A stretch of 64,000 bases of DNA from contig DATETJ010000002.1 in assembly GCA_035283685.1 (NCBI GenBank), positions 62,001-126,000 on the forward strand, written 5' to 3'. The stretch's first letter is position 1, and the number at the start of each line of letters is the position of its first letter. Shown piece by piece: positions 1 through 7,469 of this stretch. The stretch comes from Candidatus Bathyarchaeia archaeon. GTDB taxonomy: Archaea > Thermoproteota > Bathyarchaeia > Bathyarchaeales > Bathyarchaeaceae. Both the position numbers and the translations under genes were made by a program. The notes beneath the pieces are model-generated. The model was given only the letters and a program-made list of their open reading frames with translations, was not told the origin of the DNA and ran no database searches.

Positions 1-378
1 TATAGTCTTGCCCAACTCTTCAGCCATCTTCGTTGATGGAACCTTGAAAACTCGCGCGCCGTCTTTGAACTCATGTCGAGGCACCATATCAGGATCTAAA
101 AGAAGCGTGCCCCCAGCCTTCAGCGTTTTAGCATAAGTTGTGAACGCTTCCTGCGACATAACCACGAGAACATCAGGCTCGACCACGCGGGGATAATCCA
201 CCTCCTCATCAGAAATGACTACCTCAGACTTACACGAGCCACCCCGAGACTCAGGACCATAAGACTGGGTCTGCACCGCATTCTTATTATCGTGAATACA
301 CGCCGCCATGGCTAGCATTAACCCAGCTCTGATTATGCCTTGTCCACCGAAGCCTGCCAATCTCACTTCAATTCGCAC
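1..378 (-). CDS. korC: 2-oxoacid:ferredoxin oxidoreductase, gamma subunit (partial)
   Basis: Partial gene cut by the left window edge; 126 codons are visible. The GTG start at 378 lies directly after the korB stop (379-381), with GGAGGG just upstream inside korB. The N-terminus reads RIEVRLAGFGGQGII, the hallmark of the gamma subunit of the pyruvate/2-oxoglutarate ferredoxin oxidoreductase family, and is followed by the typical QSYGPESRGG and SEVVISDEEVDYP blocks. The gamma domain packs on the alpha/beta thiamine-diphosphate core and completes the complex that oxidises a 2-oxoacid plus CoA to acyl-CoA, CO2 and reduced ferredoxin. Last gene seen of the D-A-B-C operon. The 3' end is not in the window. 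Confidence 0.93.
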   Translation of the reverse strand, partial: MRIEVRLAGFGGQGIIRAGLMLAMAACIHDNKNAVQTQSYGPESRGGSCKSEVVISDEEVDYPRVVEPDVLVVMSQEAFTTYAKTLKAGGTLLLDPDMVPRHEFKDGARVFKVPSTKMAEELGKTI

Positions 379-1227
379 TTAGGTCCCTCCGCCCGCCTTT
401 CTCGAGGCTGCCTTCGTTTTCATGCCTTTCAGCAGTTGACCATAGCTCGGTTTTTCAATGTCCACGAATTCACCGACGACTATGCGATTAGGCGTGACCT
501 CAGCCTTAGCTGGGTCAGTGAAATGCTGAACCACGGATGCTTCTCTGAACCACTTCATCATTTTAAGCGCTGTTTCCATTTTGTTGTATCTACCGAAGAT
601 CTCGGGGCATTCAGAAATGACCTCTAAGAACGAGAAACCTTCCTTCTGCAACGCCTTCTTGATGGACTCTGTCAACCACCGCGTCTGAAGAGTTGTCCAA
701 CGAGCAACATAAACTGCACCACAAGCTGCAGCCAAATGCACCAGATTGAAAGCTTGCTCGATGTTCCCATAAGGCGTGGTAGTAGTCCACGTTTCCAGCG
801 GCGTAGTCGGTCCACCCTGCCCGCCAGTCATGCCATAAATGAAGTTATTGGCGCAAATGACCTTAATGTCCAAGTTCCTCCGGGCGGCATGAATGAAATG
901 GTTGCCACCTATCGCAAAGAGGTCGCCATCGCCGCTGATGACAGCGACTGTCAGATCTGGGTTGGCAAGTTTGACGCCTGTTGCGAAGGCTATGGGTCTG
1001 CCATGGGTAGTGTGAAACGAGTCAGTGTTTGTGTAACCCGAAATCCGACCTATACAGCCTATTCCTGAGACCACAGCTACTTTGTCCAAATCCATGTTTA
1101 ACTCGTCGAGCGCGCGGGCAAAGCAGTTCAGGATAATGCCGTTGCCGCAGCCTTCACACCAGATATGCGGTATGCGGTCTCTGCGCAGAAACTTCTCGTA
1201 GGGGTGCCTCAATTCCTCTTCGATCAT
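379..1227 (-). CDS. korB: 2-oxoacid:ferredoxin oxidoreductase, beta subunit
   Basis: 282 aa, thiamine-diphosphate-binding subunit. Visible: an early CEGCGNG block and the TPP motif GDGD, followed about 25 residues later by the NN of ICANNFIYGMTGGQ. This subunit binds the TPP pyrophosphate through Mg2+ and, with alpha, decarboxylates the 2-oxoacid. It overlaps korA by 4 nt (1224-1227, ATGA), which indicates translational coupling, and korC follows immediately. The family includes 2-oxoglutarate, 2-oxoisovalerate and pyruvate enzymes; the D-A-B-C order and separate gamma fit the Kor type, but the substrate is inferred. Confidence 0.95.
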   Translation of the reverse strand: MIEEELRHPYEKFLRRDRIPHIWCEGCGNGIILNCFARALDELNMDLDKVAVVSGIGCIGRISGYTNTDSFHTTHGRPIAFATGVKLANPDLTVAVISGDGDLFAIGGNHFIHAARRNLDIKVICANNFIYGMTGGQGGPTTPLETWTTTTPYGNIEQAFNLVHLAAACGAVYVARWTTLQTRWLTESIKKALQKEGFSFLEVISECPEIFGRYNKMETALKMMKWFREASVVQHFTDPAKAEVTPNRIVVGEFVDIEKPSYGQLLKGMKTKAASRKAGGGT

Positions 1228-2405
1228 TTCAACGCCTCTTTCATAGCCTCTAGGATTTCTCCGGGCTTGTGTGGCTCCTCGCCCAACTTCGATAAGAAGA
1301 CCACAGGCGTTTCTTTAGCCGCCCGCTCGACTTCACGCACGATTTGGCCGCAGTTCATCTCTGGAACCACAATTGCCTTCACTGTCTTGGCAACTCGACC
1401 AACTTGTTCATCTGGAAAAGGCCATAAGGTTAGGGGACGCAGCAGCCCAGCTTTGATGCCCGCCGTTCTGGCTTTTCGAACGGCACTCAACGCAGCTCGT
1501 GCCGCAATTCCATATGCGACAACAGCTACTTCGGCGTCTTCGATCATGTCTTGCTGAACTCGAATAATTTTTTCCTTGTTTTTGCGAATCTTGTTACAGA
1601 GACGCTGCACAAGCTTTGTTTGAGCCTCAACGCTCTCAGTTCTTGGATAACCGCGTTCATCATGAGTTAATCCTGTGGCGTGAAAATGATAGCCTTGCCC
1701 AAAGATAGCCATGGGCGGAACCAGATCAGCGTCAGGCTTAAACGGAGCAAAATTCGAAGATGGCGGGTCTCTTGGCTTCTTGCGGTTGACGATTTTTATG
1801 GTCTCCTCATACGGGATGTTCACACGTTCCCACATGTGCCCCACAATTTCGTCGGCAAGCACAAAAGTTGGCACGCGATAAGTCTCAGCCAGATTAAAGG
1901 CTTCAACGGTTAAATCGAACATTTCCTGAACTGAAGAGGGCGCCAAGGCAATGATTTCGTAGTCTCCATGCGAACCCCAACGCGCTTGCATCACATCCTG
2001 TTGCCCAGGCATGGTTGGTTGACCCGTGCTTGGACCGCCTCTCATCACGTTTACAACGACGCATGGCGTTTCCGTCATCACAGCTAAGCCGATGTTTTCC
2101 TGCATTAGGCTGAACCCTGGACCCGATGTGGCGGTCATAGACTTGACTCCTGCATAAGATGCCCCAATAATAGCCGCCATCGAGGCGATTTCGTCCTCCA
2201 TCTGAATGTACACCCCATCAATCTCAGGTAACCGACGCGACATATGCTCCGCAATCTCAGTCGCCGGTGTAATGGGGTAACCTGCGAAAAATCTGCAACC
2301 CGCGGCTAGAGCGCCTTCAGCGCAAGCGATGTCGCCGCTCATGAAACGCCGTCCAGACCGAACGACTCTGGATCTCTCAGGTGCAACCGATGTAGCAACC
2401 GTCAT
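1224..2405 (-). CDS. korA: 2-oxoacid:ferredoxin oxidoreductase, alpha subunit
   Basis: 393 aa. Near the N-terminus it has AGYPITPATEIAEHM and the QMEDEIASMAAIIGAS stretch that forms the TPP pyrimidine side, then TSGPGFSLMQENIGLA and the RGGPSTGQPT signature typical of KorA subunits. The C-terminal half (about 280-390) is the transketolase-C-like domain II. It forms the active site with KorB. The ATG at 2405 overlaps the end of korD (stop at 2402) by 4 nt. The preceding ferredoxin and the downstream beta and gamma genes make a complete four-subunit enzyme. Confidence 0.95.
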   Translation of the reverse strand: MTVATSVAPERSRVVRSGRRFMSGDIACAEGALAAGCRFFAGYPITPATEIAEHMSRRLPEIDGVYIQMEDEIASMAAIIGASYAGVKSMTATSGPGFSLMQENIGLAVMTETPCVVVNVMRGGPSTGQPTMPGQQDVMQARWGSHGDYEIIALAPSSVQEMFDLTVEAFNLAETYRVPTFVLADEIVGHMWERVNIPYEETIKIVNRKKPRDPPSSNFAPFKPDADLVPPMAIFGQGYHFHATGLTHDERGYPRTESVEAQTKLVQRLCNKIRKNKEKIIRVQQDMIEDAEVAVVAYGIAARAALSAVRKARTAGIKAGLLRPLTLWPFPDEQVGRVAKTVKAIVVPEMNCGQIVREVERAAKETPVVFLSKLGEEPHKPGEILEAMKEALK

Positions 2406-2707
2406 TTTTCGATCTCCTGACTCACTTTTTCCTTAGCGTTTTTCTCGGTAGTGAATATGGCGAAATCGGGGCAAATGGCTGAGCAGAAGCCACAGAGCAC
2501 ACATGGATTGTTTGGGTTGACCTTCGGCGGATGAATGCCCCTAGCGTTAATCTCAGATGATTCCTCCAGCACCTTTCTAGGGCAGTATTCGATGCAGAGT
2601 CCGCAGCCTTTACATCTGTCCTTTATCAGGTGAACCTCGCCTTCTGGAGGCTTGACCTTGTCGGCATCTAACGGCTTCCGCCACGTTCTCACCGGCACCA
2701 AGACCAC
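2402..2707 (-). CDS. korD: 2-oxoacid:ferredoxin oxidoreductase, delta (ferredoxin) subunit
   Basis: 101 aa ferredoxin-type subunit with two [4Fe-4S] motifs, CKGCGLCIEYCP and CVLCGFCSAICP. These carry electrons from the TPP site to external ferredoxin. It starts with GTG at 2707, five bases after the stop of the HdrA-like gene. This places the Kor enzyme in the same transcript as the Hdr-like flavoproteins and suggests electron exchange between them. Confidence 0.93.
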   Translation of the reverse strand: MVLVPVRTWRKPLDADKVKPPEGEVHLIKDRCKGCGLCIEYCPRKVLEESSEINARGIHPPKVNPNNPCVLCGFCSAICPDFAIFTTEKNAKEKVSQEIEK

Positions 2708-2712
2708 CTTTT

Positions 2713-5139
2713 TCAGCCTCTCTCAGTCATCTTCTTTGATTTGGCAAGCTCCTCAGGCGTCACGGTGCTCACGATGTCTTGCATGTCCTTGATCTTCGAC
2801 GCGAATCTTTCACCTTCAGCCGCGCTTATCCAAGCCAACTGGAGTCGGTTTTTATCCAATCCGAGTCGTTCCATCTTTTGCCACAAGTGCTCTACACGCT
2901 TCTTGGTTTGATGGTTGGCGTTGATGTAATGGCAATCGCCAATGTGACATCCAGCAACCAGCACGGCTGCGGCTCCACGGGAAAAGGCATGCTCAACAAA
3001 CTTTTGGGCGACTCTGCCGGAGCACATGGTTCGAATTATGCGCACGTTAGTGGGATATTGCATGCGGCTCACTCCAGCGAAATCCGCGCCTGCATAACTG
3101 CACCAGTTACAGCAGAAAGCCACAATCTTCTCGTCAGCATCAACTTTGGTTGCAGCGTCGATCTGCGCGAAAAGCTGGGTGTCAGTGAAGTGACGCATAG
3201 TTATGGCGTTAAAGGGGCACTCAGCACTGCACGTGCCGCAGCCTGAACACGCGGCTTCAATGAGCTTAACTTTTCTCTTTTCTGGAATCGGCGCAATGGC
3301 GTTGTAGGGGCAGACTTTTGCACACAGTTGGCAGCCTGTGCACTTTTCTGTAAGTAGTTGAGAGGTTATGGCTTCTAGTGTAATTTTGCCTTTGGCCATC
3401 AAAATGCCTGCTCGAGCTGCTGCGGCGCTTGCCTGCGTTACGCTGTCCTTAATATCTTTGGGTGATTCGGCGCAGCCAGCGAGAAAGACGCCTCCTGTTG
3501 GCGCGTCTACAGGTCGAAGTTTCGGATGAGCTTCCATAAAGAACCCGTCTGGCGTACGCGACAAGACGCAGAGGCGTTGTACGATGTCACTGTCTTGGCG
3601 GGGTTCCAGCCCTGTAGACAAGATGACCATGCCCACTCTGGTTTTGAAGACTTCTTTGAGCAGTGTGTTTTCGCCGACAAGCCACAAGTCGCCAGTTTTC
3701 TTGTTTTCAACTACTTCTGTGGGCAAACCTCTGACGAATAGTACGCCTTCCTTGCGTGCACGTTGGTACAGGTCTTCGAAGCCTTTACCGAGCGCTCTAA
3801 TATCAACGTAATAAACGTAGATCTTGGTGTCAGGCCAATGCTCCTTGATGAGCAACGCGTCTTTTATGGTGTTCATGCAGCACACATTGCTGCAATAAAG
3901 GTTGGCGTTGTCAGAGCGGCTGCCCACGCACTGCACAAAAGCCACGGAATCAGGAGTCTGCATGTCGCTGGGTCGAATTAAGTGTCCGCCTGAAGGGCCG
4001 CCGGCATTGATTAAGCGTTCAAACTCCAACGAAGTAATCACGTTCAGGTACTTGGTGTAGCCGTATTGAACCAGTTTTGTTGGGTCAAAGACGTCTGCGC
4101 CTGTGGCAACGATCACGGTGCCTACGTCAAGTTCAAACGTTTCGGGTTTCATGTTGAAATCGATGGCTTTTCGTTCACAGGCTTTGAGACATTTGTCGCA
4201 GACAATTACGTTGTCTTTGTTCAAGCAGAGATTGCGGTCGATGATGTAGGCTAAGGGCACGGCTTGAGCAAACGGCGTGAAGATAGCGTGGCGCGTGGCC
4301 AAGCCAACGTCAAACTCGTTGGGCGCTGTAACTGGACAGACTTTGGCGCATTCGCCGCAGGCAGAACAGTCTTTGACGACGAATCGGGGTTTCTTCAGGA
4401 CTTTGATTTTGAAGTTGCCGATATAGCCCTTGACTTCCTGGATTTCGCTGTTTGTAAGCAACTCGATGTTTGGGTGTCTGCCCACATCCGACATTTTCGG
4501 CGCTAGAATGCATATGGAACAGTCCATAGTTGGAAAAGTCTTGTCCAACTGCGCCATTCTGCCGCCTATGCTGGGCTCCTTTTCAATAAGGTACACTTTG
4601 TAGCCTGTGTCAGCCAAATCTAAGGCTGCTTGGATGCCTGCTACGCCTCCGCCTATGATCAAGGCTTTCTGGGTTATGGGCACCGTGATTTCTTCTTGAG
4701 GTTCCAGCAAAGAGACTTTGGCTACAGCCATTCGCACCAAGTCTTTGGCTTTTTCCGTGCCAGCTTCCTTCTCGTACAGGTGCACCCAACTGCAGTGCTC
4801 ACGGATGTTAGCCATCTCAAACAAGTACTTGTTCAAACCAGCCTCTTCGCAAGCTCGCCTGAAAGTTGGTTCATGAAGCCGCGGAGAACAAGAAGCAACG
4901 ACCACTCGGTTGAGTTTCTGTTCCTTAATGTCTTTTTTAATCAGTTCTTGACCTTGATCGGAGCAAGTGTAACGATTGTCTTTAGCTAGTACGACATGCG
5001 GCAGAGTTGCGGCGAAATCTGCCACTGCCTTGCAGTCAACGCTGCCTGCTATGTTGAGTCCGCAGTGACAAACATACACACCGATGCGCAGGTCATCTTT
5101 CTGCTTGGCTGGTTTGTTCTCAGCTGTAGTTATGCTCAA
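2713..5139 (-). CDS. hdrA: HdrA-like electron-transfer flavoprotein fused to MvhD
   Basis: 808 aa. In order: an HdrA N-terminal region with a VCHCG motif (about 23-28); an FAD-binding Rossmann GGGVAG at 163-168 followed by the HdrA cysteine block MDCSIC (205-210); an inserted [4Fe-4S] motif CSACGECAKVCP (258-269); flavin domain to about 590; two C-terminal [4Fe-4S] motifs (CTGCQLCAKVCP and CSGCGTCSAECP); then an MvhD-type domain with CCNWCSYAGAD, the MCSGR cysteine and GCHIGDCHY. HdrA is the flavin-based bifurcating subunit of heterodisulfide reductase complexes; MvhD normally links it to a hydrogenase or dehydrogenase. Here the partner is probably the HdrC-GltD protein, whose stop overlaps this start (5136-5139). 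No HdrB is encoded nearby. Confidence 0.9.
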   Translation of the reverse strand: MSITTAENKPAKQKDDLRIGVYVCHCGLNIAGSVDCKAVADFAATLPHVVLAKDNRYTCSDQGQELIKKDIKEQKLNRVVVASCSPRLHEPTFRRACEEAGLNKYLFEMANIREHCSWVHLYEKEAGTEKAKDLVRMAVAKVSLLEPQEEITVPITQKALIIGGGVAGIQAALDLADTGYKVYLIEKEPSIGGRMAQLDKTFPTMDCSICILAPKMSDVGRHPNIELLTNSEIQEVKGYIGNFKIKVLKKPRFVVKDCSACGECAKVCPVTAPNEFDVGLATRHAIFTPFAQAVPLAYIIDRNLCLNKDNVIVCDKCLKACERKAIDFNMKPETFELDVGTVIVATGADVFDPTKLVQYGYTKYLNVITSLEFERLINAGGPSGGHLIRPSDMQTPDSVAFVQCVGSRSDNANLYCSNVCCMNTIKDALLIKEHWPDTKIYVYYVDIRALGKGFEDLYQRARKEGVLFVRGLPTEVVENKKTGDLWLVGENTLLKEVFKTRVGMVILSTGLEPRQDSDIVQRLCVLSRTPDGFFMEAHPKLRPVDAPTGGVFLAGCAESPKDIKDSVTQASAAAARAGILMAKGKITLEAITSQLLTEKCTGCQLCAKVCPYNAIAPIPEKRKVKLIEAACSGCGTCSAECPFNAITMRHFTDTQLFAQIDAATKVDADEKIVAFCCNWCSYAGADFAGVSRMQYPTNVRIIRTMCSGRVAQKFVEHAFSRGAAAVLVAGCHIGDCHYINANHQTKKRVEHLWQKMERLGLDKNRLQLAWISAAEGERFASKIKDMQDIVSTVTPEELAKSKKMTERG

Positions 5140-6626
5140 ACTTGTTTCCTTCCTTCCACAATTGGCTCTTCTTGAGCCGTCTTTGCGTCTCTCAAATAAC
5201 GGTCGATTTGATCGGCGGCTCGCTTCCCGGTTAGAACTGCCTCGATAACTGTTGCGGGTCCGGAGACGCAGTCTCCGCCTGCGAAAACGCCGGGCATACT
5301 GCTTTCCGCATTGAAGGGTTCAACGGCTATTGTGTTGCCTTCGCTGACTTCGACTTCCTTAGGTAGAAAAGAGAGGTCTGGAGCTTCGCCGATCGCCAGA
5401 ATTAACGTGTCCAAGGGAACGGTGAACTCTGAGCCTTCAACAGGCTTGGGCGATCTTCTTCCCGTTGCGTCTGGTTCACCAAGCGTCATCTTGACACATT
5501 CAACGCTGTTGACGCGTTCATTTTGCCCAAGAATTCGTTTGGGCGCTACTAGGAATTGGATCTTTACACCCTCATGCTCGGCTTCTTCTATCTCATATGG
5601 GTTGGCGGGCATCTCATCCCTTGATCTTCGGTAAAGAATACTTACTTTTTTGGCTCCAAGCCGAACCGCAGTTCGCGCTGAATCAATAGCTACGTTGCCT
5701 CCGCCGACGACTGCCACCCGCTCGCCCACGACAGTTTTCTTATCGCAATTGGCTTGTCGCAGGAAATCGAGGGCGTCCCAAACGCCTTTGAGGTTTTCAT
5801 TTTCGACACCGAGTCTCCTCGTCTTGTGGGCGCCCGTTGAAACTAATATGGCTTTGAAGCCCTGTTGCCACAAGTCGTTGAAGCTCAGATCGCTGCCAAC
5901 TTTGACATTGGTTTTGATCTCAACGCCCATGTTTTGAATGCGTTGGATTTCGGCGTCAACATATTTCTTGGGCAGTCGAAACTCGGGTATGCACTGTCTG
6001 AGCATCCCGCCTGCTTGAGGTGAAGATTCGAAAACCGTAACTTTGTAGCCTTTTTCGACCAATTCATGTGCAGCTGTGAGTCCGGCTGGTCCGGCGCCTA
6101 AGACTGCTACCTTTGCGTTTGGCACTTCGGCTTCAGTCTCATGCATGGGTTTTTTTCTTTTACTTGTCACGTGCGTGTCAAGGTCTTCCAGCATGTTTTC
6201 GAGATGAACTCGTTCTGGATGGAGGCATACGTATCCGAAAGAAGTCGGAAACGGGATTTCTTGGCTTATGATTTCTAGGGCTCTGTCGAATCCTTCCAAC
6301 TCGCCCTGTTCTTTAGCTATTTGTCGCACTGAGAGGAGGATTTCAGGCAGTTTGACCTTTTGTGGGCAGTGGCGGTAGCAGCGGTAGCACCAAGCGCAGA
6401 GCCACAAAGCAGGGTCTTTTATGGCTTCTCTTGGGTTGTGATAGATTTTTTCAACCAAGATACGTGGATTGTAGTCTTTTGGCAGCAGCTCGCTCATGGG
6501 ACAGCTGGCGGTGCAAATTCCACATTCAAAACAGTATTTTAGCTTTTCAGCATCTAAGAAGTGTTCTAGGACTTCTTGGGGAATCGGCGTTTTTTCGGGT
6601 TTCAAGAGCTGTCCTCCAGTAGACAT
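5136..6626 (-). CDS. HdrC-like iron-sulfur / GltD-type NAD(P)H oxidoreductase fusion
   Basis: 496 aa. Residues 1-110 are HdrC-like with two [4Fe-4S] motifs: C32, C35, C38, C42 and C77, C80, C83, C87. From about 171 it is a GltD/NfnB-type flavoprotein: FAD motif GAGPAG (177-182), the GGMLRQCIPEFRLPK block, a second nucleotide site VVGGGNVAIDSARTA followed by YRRSRDEMPA (NADPH-binding in GltD relatives), and the closing GGDCVSGPATVIEA FAD motif. Inferred role: passing electrons between NAD(P)H and the HdrA-MvhD flavoprotein, and so between NAD(P)H and ferredoxin reduced by the Kor enzyme. First gene of the operon; ATG at 6626 lies about 22 nt below a TATA-like element, so the transcript may be leaderless. 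Confidence 0.85.
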   Translation of the reverse strand: MSTGGQLLKPEKTPIPQEVLEHFLDAEKLKYCFECGICTASCPMSELLPKDYNPRILVEKIYHNPREAIKDPALWLCAWCYRCYRHCPQKVKLPEILLSVRQIAKEQGELEGFDRALEIISQEIPFPTSFGYVCLHPERVHLENMLEDLDTHVTSKRKKPMHETEAEVPNAKVAVLGAGPAGLTAAHELVEKGYKVTVFESSPQAGGMLRQCIPEFRLPKKYVDAEIQRIQNMGVEIKTNVKVGSDLSFNDLWQQGFKAILVSTGAHKTRRLGVENENLKGVWDALDFLRQANCDKKTVVGERVAVVGGGNVAIDSARTAVRLGAKKVSILYRRSRDEMPANPYEIEEAEHEGVKIQFLVAPKRILGQNERVNSVECVKMTLGEPDATGRRSPKPVEGSEFTVPLDTLILAIGEAPDLSFLPKEVEVSEGNTIAVEPFNAESSMPGVFAGGDCVSGPATVIEAVLTGKRAADQIDRYLRDAKTAQEEPIVEGRKQV

Positions 6627-6640
6627 GGGCGGAGTCCAAG

Positions 6641-6663
6641 ATATAAAAGTTTACAAATGTAAA
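6641..6663. promoter_or_regulatory. Divergent promoter region with TATA-like box and inverted repeat
   Basis: Between the Hdr/Kor operon (minus) and the ABC transporter (plus). It contains atataaaa (6641-6648; reads ttttatat on the minus strand) and next to it TTTACAAATGTAAA (6650-6663), an inverted repeat with 6-bp arms. The TATA-like box fits a near-leaderless start of the minus-strand gene at 6626, which puts the repeat upstream of TATA where an activator could bind. Function is inferred. Confidence 0.4.
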
Positions 6664-6761
6664 GGTCTGTTCAAGAGTGGCAGATGCGTGGCTCTTCAAA
6701 AAGCCTTATAATTTTCCTCGTGATGTGCCTTAACATTATCTCAGGGATAGGCGTCTTACCT

Positions 6762-7469
6762 ATGAGTGATAGTGTGGTTATTCGTGTTGAAAACTTGGAG
6801 AAAAACTATCAGCTGGGCAGGGTTCTCATACCTGCTCTACGAGATGTGAGTTTTGTTGTCAACAAAGGCGAGTTTACAGTGGTCATGGGGCCTTCGGGCT
6901 CAGGCAAGACGACTCTCCTAAATCTCTTGGGATCTATAGACAAGCCTACACGCGGTCAAATCTTCATTGATGGCAAGGACATTACCACTCTGGGCGAGGG
7001 AGAACTCACAAAACTTAGACGACACAAGATTGGCTTCATCTTCCAGTTTTATAATCTAATTCCCACCTTGACAGCGGCGGAGAATGTGGAATTGCCTATG
7101 TTGACGGCGGGCATTTCTCGGAAAGAGGCATCAAAGCGAGCTCTTCACTTGCTCGAAACAGTGGGACTAAGAGAAAGGGCAGAACACTTACCAGACGAAC
7201 TCAGCGGCGGAGAACAGCAACGAGTAACAATAGCTAGGGCTTTAGCTAACAAGCCCAGTGTCATCTTAGCCGATGAACCCACAGGCGACCTCGACACCAA
7301 AACGGGCACCGAAGTTGTTAAAGTTCTCTATAACACCGCAAAGGAGCACAATACCACAGTCGTTGTTGTAACTCACGACCCAATCATAGCCGAAAAAGCC
7401 GACAGGCTGCTTAACATGAGAGACGGACAAATCATCGGCGAGAAGAGAGTAAAGGAGCACCTGAGCTGA
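6762..7469 (+). CDS. ABC transporter ATP-binding protein, MacB/LolD type
   Basis: 235 aa from ATG at 6762. An in-frame ATG at 6684 would add 26 mostly hydrophobic residues not normal for this family; a second AT-rich box (ttataattt, near 6704) fits the later start. Visible: Walker [11 protein letters not shown]-loop [12 protein letters not shown], signature LSGGEQQR, Walker [13 protein letters not shown] and the H-loop VTHD. It belongs to the family that powers FtsX-like permeases (MacB, LolD) in moving lipoproteins, peptides or drugs. Its stop overlaps the permease start (7469), so the two form one transporter. Substrate unknown. Confidence 0.93.
   Translation: MSDSVVIRVENLEKNYQLGRVLIPALRDVSFVVNKGEFTVVMGPSGSGKTTLLNLLGSIDKPTRGQIFIDGKDITTLGEGELTKLRRHKIGFIFQFYNLIPTLTAAENVELPMLTAGISRKEASKRALHLLETVGLRERAEHLPDELSGGEQQRVTIARALANKPSVILADEPTGDLDTKTGTEVVKVLYNTAKEHNTTVVVVTHDPIIAEKADRLLNMRDGQIIGEKRVKEHLS

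Noticed and set aside
2779-3246. 155-codon plus-strand frame inside the HdrA gene
   Set aside because: Antisense to well-defined Fe-S motifs; no evidence of its own.
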